NCBI RefSeq assembly: GCF_029893345.1
Contig: NZ_JARXVE010000003.1
Coordinates: 1 to 64,000 of the forward strand
Source: Mycolicibacterium frederiksbergense
GTDB taxonomy: Bacteria; Actinomycetota; Actinomycetes; Mycobacteriales; Mycobacteriaceae
Length of the DNA: 64,000 nucleotides
Direction: 5' to 3'
Under the pieces are notes generated by a model, which was not told the origin of the DNA, did no database searches, and saw only the letters and a list, made by a program, of their open reading frames with translations. Position 1 is the stretch's first letter. The number at the start of each line of letters is the position of its first letter. A program made the position numbers and the translations under genes. This document shows positions 60,978 through 64,000 of this stretch, in pieces.

Positions 60978-61733
60978 TTATTTCCTGTCGCTTCGCTCGG
61001 CACGCTTGCGTGCCCGTTCGGCCAGTTCCGCCTCGTCCAGCCGTTTGGCCTCGGGCAATGTCGGCGCACTGCCGCCGAGCCGGCGCGGCACCCAGTACGC
61101 ACCGGCCGGGGCGGGATAGTCCTGCTGAATCTGGTCCAGCAGCGACGACATCCCGGCCCGCACCGCATCATCGAGTTCGGCGACCGAACCGGTCGCCGGG
61201 ATCGGCGTACCCACCATAACAGTGACCGGAATTTTGCTCCGCCCCAACGACTTCGGGTTATCCTTGGTCCAGATGCGCTGCGCGCCCCACACGATCAGCG
61301 GGATCACCGGCACCCCAGCCTCCAGCGCCATCCGGGCCGCGCCGGTCTTGAAATCCTTGAGCTCGAAGCTGCGGCTGATGGTGGCCTCGGGATAGACTCC
61401 GACGATTTCACCGGCCTGCAGGGCAGCGACCGCCGCCGCATAAGCCCCGGCCCCGGCGCCCCGATCCACCGGAATCGTCCCGGTGTGCCGGATCAGGAAG
61501 GCGACGACCTTCACCTGCTCCATCTCGGCCTTGATCATGAAGCGCATCCGGCGGCCGCGTTCGGTCGCGGCCAGGCCGGCGGGCAGGAAGTCGACGTAGC
61601 TGGTGTGGTTGATGGCGATGACGGCACCGCCGGTGGCGGGCAGATTGTCCAATCCGCGGAAGCTGATCCGAGTTCCGGTGGCCCCGACCACGAGCCTGGC
61701 GGCAATCTCCAAACTTCGGAAAACCGGTTCCAT
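60978..61733 (-). CDS. PlsC-type 1-acylglycerol-3-phosphate acyltransferase, copy 1
   Basis: A 251-residue LPLAT-family enzyme. Catalytic block NHTSYVDFLPAG (HxxxxD), then the glycerol-phosphate-binding YPEATISRSFELKDFKTGAARMA and VWGAQRIWTKDN. The C-terminus is basic (KRAERSDRK). It resembles Rv3814c-Rv3816c, three tandem acyltransferases at the same place in M. tuberculosis; only two occur here. It probably acylates lysophosphatidic acid or another lipid acceptor. Starts 9 bp after the end of the second copy. Confidence 0.9.
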   Translation of the reverse strand: MEPVFRSLEIAARLVVGATGTRISFRGLDNLPATGGAVIAINHTSYVDFLPAGLAATERGRRMRFMIKAEMEQVKVVAFLIRHTGTIPVDRGAGAGAYAAAVAALQAGEIVGVYPEATISRSFELKDFKTGAARMALEAGVPVIPLIVWGAQRIWTKDNPKSLGRSKIPVTVMVGTPIPATGSVAELDDAVRAGMSSLLDQIQQDYPAPAGAYWVPRRLGGSAPTLPEAKRLDEAELAERARKRAERSDRK

Positions 61734-61742
61734 CCGCGCGGC

Positions 61743-62534
61743 TTACCCCGAGGCCCCGGTGGGTCCAGAAGCTCCAGCGGGTCCGGCCTCAGCTCTCCTG
61801 GCGGCCTTCGCAGCGGCCTCCTCGGCGTCCATCCGGTTGGCCTCGGCCAGCGTCGGCGCCGAACCACCGAGCCGATGCGGCACCCAGAATTCGCCGGGCG
61901 GGTACGGCCCGTAGGCATCCTGCACCTGCGCCAGCAGATGTTGCATGCGCGAATGCAGCAGCGCGGTGAGCTCGGCTGCCGGCAGGGTCGGTTGGATCGG
62001 CTCGCCGACGGCGATCGAGATCGGCACCTTGGGCCGGTACAGGTTCTTCGGATGGCCCTTGGTCCAGATCCGCTGCGCACCCCACACGATGTGCGGAACG
62101 ATCGGCACACCGGCCTCGATCGCCATCCGCGCGGCGCCGGATTTGAATTCTTTGATCTCGAAGCTGCGACTGATCGTCGCCTCGGGATACACCCCGACCA
62201 ACTCACCGGCCTTGAGGTAGTCGCATGCCGCCTCGAATGAGGCCGCCCCGTTGTCGCGATCCACCGCGATGTGGCGCAGGCTGCGCATGATCGGGCCGCC
62301 GACCTTGTTGTCGAAGACTTCCTTCTTCGCCATGAACCGCACCTTGCGGCCCCGCTTCTGCAGGTAGGCCGGCAGTCCGGCAAAGGTGAAGTCGAAGTAG
62401 CTGGTGTGGTTGATGGCCACCACCGCGCCGCCGGTGACCGGGATGTTCTCCACCCCGGTCACGTTGAACTTCAGTCCCTGCAAACGCCAGGTCAGACGAG
62501 CGAGTTGTATGACAGTGCCGTACACCGGTTCCAC
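61743..62534 (-). CDS. PlsC-type acyltransferase, copy 2
   Basis: A 263-residue paralogue of the neighbouring acyltransferase, with the same blocks: NHTSYFDFTFAG, VYPEATISRSFEIKEFKSGAARMA, VWGAQRIWTKGHPKN and WVPHRLGGSAPTL. The two share most motif residues, so they come from a tandem duplication. The tail ends in an Ala/Gly/Pro/Ser-rich segment (AGPAGASGPTGASG). GTG start at 62534 (VEPVYGTVIQLARL) parallels MEPVFRSLEIAARL of copy 1; longer upstream frames are not supported. First gene of the minus-strand acyltransferase-HAD unit. Confidence 0.9.
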   Translation of the reverse strand: MEPVYGTVIQLARLTWRLQGLKFNVTGVENIPVTGGAVVAINHTSYFDFTFAGLPAYLQKRGRKVRFMAKKEVFDNKVGGPIMRSLRHIAVDRDNGAASFEAACDYLKAGELVGVYPEATISRSFEIKEFKSGAARMAIEAGVPIVPHIVWGAQRIWTKGHPKNLYRPKVPISIAVGEPIQPTLPAAELTALLHSRMQHLLAQVQDAYGPYPPGEFWVPHRLGGSAPTLAEANRMDAEEAAAKAARRAEAGPAGASGPTGASG

Positions 62535-62634
62535 GTGGCCAGCGTAGTGCCAGCGTGTGCAGCCGCGTACCCGGTCACCGGCAGTGCGGGAAATTCGGTG
62601 GACGTCACAACGGCGGGCTGCAACGCTGGCGCCG

Positions 62635-63363
62635 GTGACCATCCCCGTGGGCGAGGTACCCGTTCCGGCCGTTGCGCTCCGCATCGCTGCGGGACGCCCG
62701 GTGAAGGCGGTGTGGCACAACGTGGTCGGTGGACAGACCTTCCAGATCGGCCACGGTGATGGACGCGAGTTCGTCAAGGTGGCGCCCCCGCACCCGTCGG
62801 TGAGCCTGCACGGCGAAGCGGTCAAGCTGCGCTGGGCCACGCCGTATCTGACGGTACCCAGGGTGCTCGGCGTGGGCCGCGACGGCACGACGGCGTGGCT
62901 GCACACCGCCGGCATTGCCGGGCGCTCGGCTGCCGATCCGCATTGGATCGCCCGCCCGCAGCTCGCGGTGCGCGCCATCGCCACCGGCCTGCGGGCCATG
63001 CATGATGGGGTACCGGTCGATCAATGCCCGTTTTCGTGGTCAGTGTCCGACCGGCTCGCGGCAATGCCCGAGGCCGCCCACCGCGATCTACCCGCCCCGC
63101 CGCCGATCGACCGACTGGTGGTCTGCCACGGCGACGCTTGCGCGCCCAACACGCTCATCAGCGCCGAAGGCCGCTGGTGTGGACATGTGGACCTCGGCGA
63201 ACTCGGCGTCGCCGACCGCTGGGCCGACCTGGCGGTTGCGACGCTGTCCCTGGGCTGGAACTACCCGGGCGACTGGGAGGCGGAGTTCTTCGATGCCTAC
63301 GGTGTGGCACCCGACCCGATGCGTATCGACTACTACCGCCGGTTGTGGACCGCCGAGGACTGA
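62635..63363 (+). CDS. Aminoglycoside phosphotransferase-like kinase (Rv3817 type)
   Basis: A 242-residue APH-fold kinase-like protein. The Brenner motif is VVCHGDACAPNTLI (catalytic Asp, Asn) and the metal-binding Asp is in HVDLGELGVADRWADLA, followed by the APH C-terminal pattern WEAEFFDAYGV. The N-lobe Lys may be in GREFVKVAPP. It matches the position of Rv3817. Substrate unknown; chromosomal APH homologues in mycobacteria often act on metabolites rather than drugs. GTG 62635 gives the normal family N-terminus; the gene is divergent from the acyltransferase operon by 100 bp. Confidence 0.87.
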   Translation: MTIPVGEVPVPAVALRIAAGRPVKAVWHNVVGGQTFQIGHGDGREFVKVAPPHPSVSLHGEAVKLRWATPYLTVPRVLGVGRDGTTAWLHTAGIAGRSAADPHWIARPQLAVRAIATGLRAMHDGVPVDQCPFSWSVSDRLAAMPEAAHRDLPAPPPIDRLVVCHGDACAPNTLISAEGRWCGHVDLGELGVADRWADLAVATLSLGWNYPGDWEAEFFDAYGVAPDPMRIDYYRRLWTAED

Positions 63364-63411
63364 CCCGCACTTCGGCGTCGTCGGATTCCGGCTAGGCTGA
63401 CCTGGCGTTCT

Positions 63412-63425
63412 TTTCGTCGACGAAA
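63412..63425. promoter_or_regulatory. 14-bp perfect palindrome before the MBL-fold gene
   Basis: TTTCGTCGACGAAA lies 8 nt upstream of the GTG start of the metallo-beta-lactamase-fold gene and overlaps its ribosome-site region (GAAAGG). A TAGGCT -10-like element is about 20 bp upstream. It could be an operator or a small translational hairpin. Confidence 0.4.
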
Positions 63426-63433
63426 GGCTGTTT

Positions 63434-64000
63434 GTGCAGGTCACCAGCGTCGGGCATGCCGGCTTTCTGATCGAGACCAAGGCTGGCAGCATTTTGTGCG
63501 ACCCCTGGGTCAACCCGGCGTACTTCGCCTCGTGGTTCCCGTTCCCCGACAACAGCCAGTTGGACTGGGCGGCTCTCGGCGATGTGGACTACCTCTACGT
63601 CTCGCATCTGCACCGGGATCACTTCGACCCGGAGAACCTGCGTCGCCATGTCAACAAGGACGCGGTGGTGCTGCTGCCCGACTTCCCGGTGCCCGACCTG
63701 CGCCGCGAGTTGGAGGCGCTGGGCTTCCATCGGTTCTTCGAGACCACCGATTCGGTCAAGCACACCGTCACCGGGCCCAAGGGCGCGCTCGACGTCATGA
63801 TCATCGCGCTGCGGGCTCCGGCCGACGGTCCGATCGGTGATTCCGGCCTGGTGGTCGACGACGGCGAAACCGTTGCATTCAACATGAACGACGCCCGCCC
63901 CGTCGATCTTGAGGTCCTGCACACCGACTTCGGCCAGATCGACGTGCACATGCTGCAGTACTCGGGCGCCATCTGGTACCCGATGGTCTACGACATGCCC
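63434..64000 (+). CDS. Metallo-beta-lactamase-fold protein (Rv3818 type), 3' end outside window
   Basis: The first 189 residues are visible, from GTG 63434: MQVTSVGHAGFLIETKAGSI, CDPWVNPAYF, then the metal motif LYVSHLHRDHFDPENL (HxHxDH), a later VVDDGETVAFNMNDARP and LQYSGAIWYPM. This is an UlaG/Rieske-linked MBL hydrolase. The M. tuberculosis neighbour Rv3818 is longer and, as I recall, carries a C-terminal Rieske [2Fe-2S] domain, which would lie beyond the window edge. Follows the phosphotransferase gene by 70 bp in the same direction. Confidence 0.85.
   Translation, partial: MQVTSVGHAGFLIETKAGSILCDPWVNPAYFASWFPFPDNSQLDWAALGDVDYLYVSHLHRDHFDPENLRRHVNKDAVVLLPDFPVPDLRRELEALGFHRFFETTDSVKHTVTGPKGALDVMIIALRAPADGPIGDSGLVVDDGETVAFNMNDARPVDLEVLHTDFGQIDVHMLQYSGAIWYPMVYDMP

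Noticed and set aside
62535..62999. N-terminal extension of the second PlsC frame to 62999
   Set aside because: It would be antisense to the phosphotransferase gene; GTG 62534 gives the normal acyltransferase start matching its paralogue.

Overview
The window is a high-GC chromosome segment from a fast-growing mycobacterium (Mycolicibacterium type). It carries most of the arabinogalactan and mycolic-acid assembly locus in the gene order known from M. tuberculosis Rv3789-Rv3818. It also has features typical of fast growers: an MspA-family porin, furA-katG placed between dprE1 and dprE2, and an extra antigen 85 gene beside fbpA. I cannot name the species from sequence alone.

Layout. 1-3.8 kb: 5' end of an MspA-type porin, an AhpD-like protein divergent from a MocR regulator, a TRIC-family membrane protein and the GtrA-like protein that normally precedes dprE1. 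3.8-7.1 kb: a four-gene, translationally coupled minus-strand block that looks inserted. It encodes a DUF1023 alpha/beta hydrolase with a WXG-like N-terminus, two related lipoproteins (one broken by an in-frame TAG) and a small EspC/DUF2580-like protein with a YxxxD signal. 7.2-24 kb: dprE1, furA-katG, dprE2, aftA, embC, embA, embB, the decaprenylphosphoryl-arabinose epimerase and arabinan polymerisation genes. 24-36 kb: accessory and metabolic genes. These are an SRPBCC/TetR pair with a clear operator, an iron-uptake operon (EfeU-EfeO fusion plus EfeB) behind an IdeR-like box, DUF4331, a DHFR-like protein, and a FadD/DUF3556/FAD-oxidoreductase operon divergent from a PucR-type regulator with a perfect inverted repeat between them.

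36-57 kb (minus strand): accD4-pks13-fadD32 (final mycolate condensation), culp6, a DUF732 lipoprotein, mpt51, fbpA and a second antigen 85 gene (mycolyl transfer), aftB, ubiA, a PAP2 phosphatase, glfT2 and glf (DPPR synthesis, arabinan capping, galactan synthesis). 57-64 kb: erp (PGLTS repeats), a PGRP-type amidase with LGFP repeats, a Cof-type HAD phosphatase, two tandem PlsC acyltransferases, an APH-like phosphotransferase and the start of a metallo-beta-lactamase-fold protein.

Together, DprE1/DprE2 and UbiA supply decaprenylphosphoryl arabinose, AftA/EmbA/EmbB/EmbC/AftB build arabinan, Glf/GlfT2 build galactan, FadD32/Pks13/AccD4 make mycolate and the antigen 85 enzymes attach it. Many junctions are 4-bp ATGA/GTGA overlaps. 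Several promoters look leaderless, with a TANNNT -10 element 6-8 nt before the start codon. The least explained parts are the secretion-type module at 3.8-7.1 kb and the regulator-controlled FadD/DUF3556 operon.
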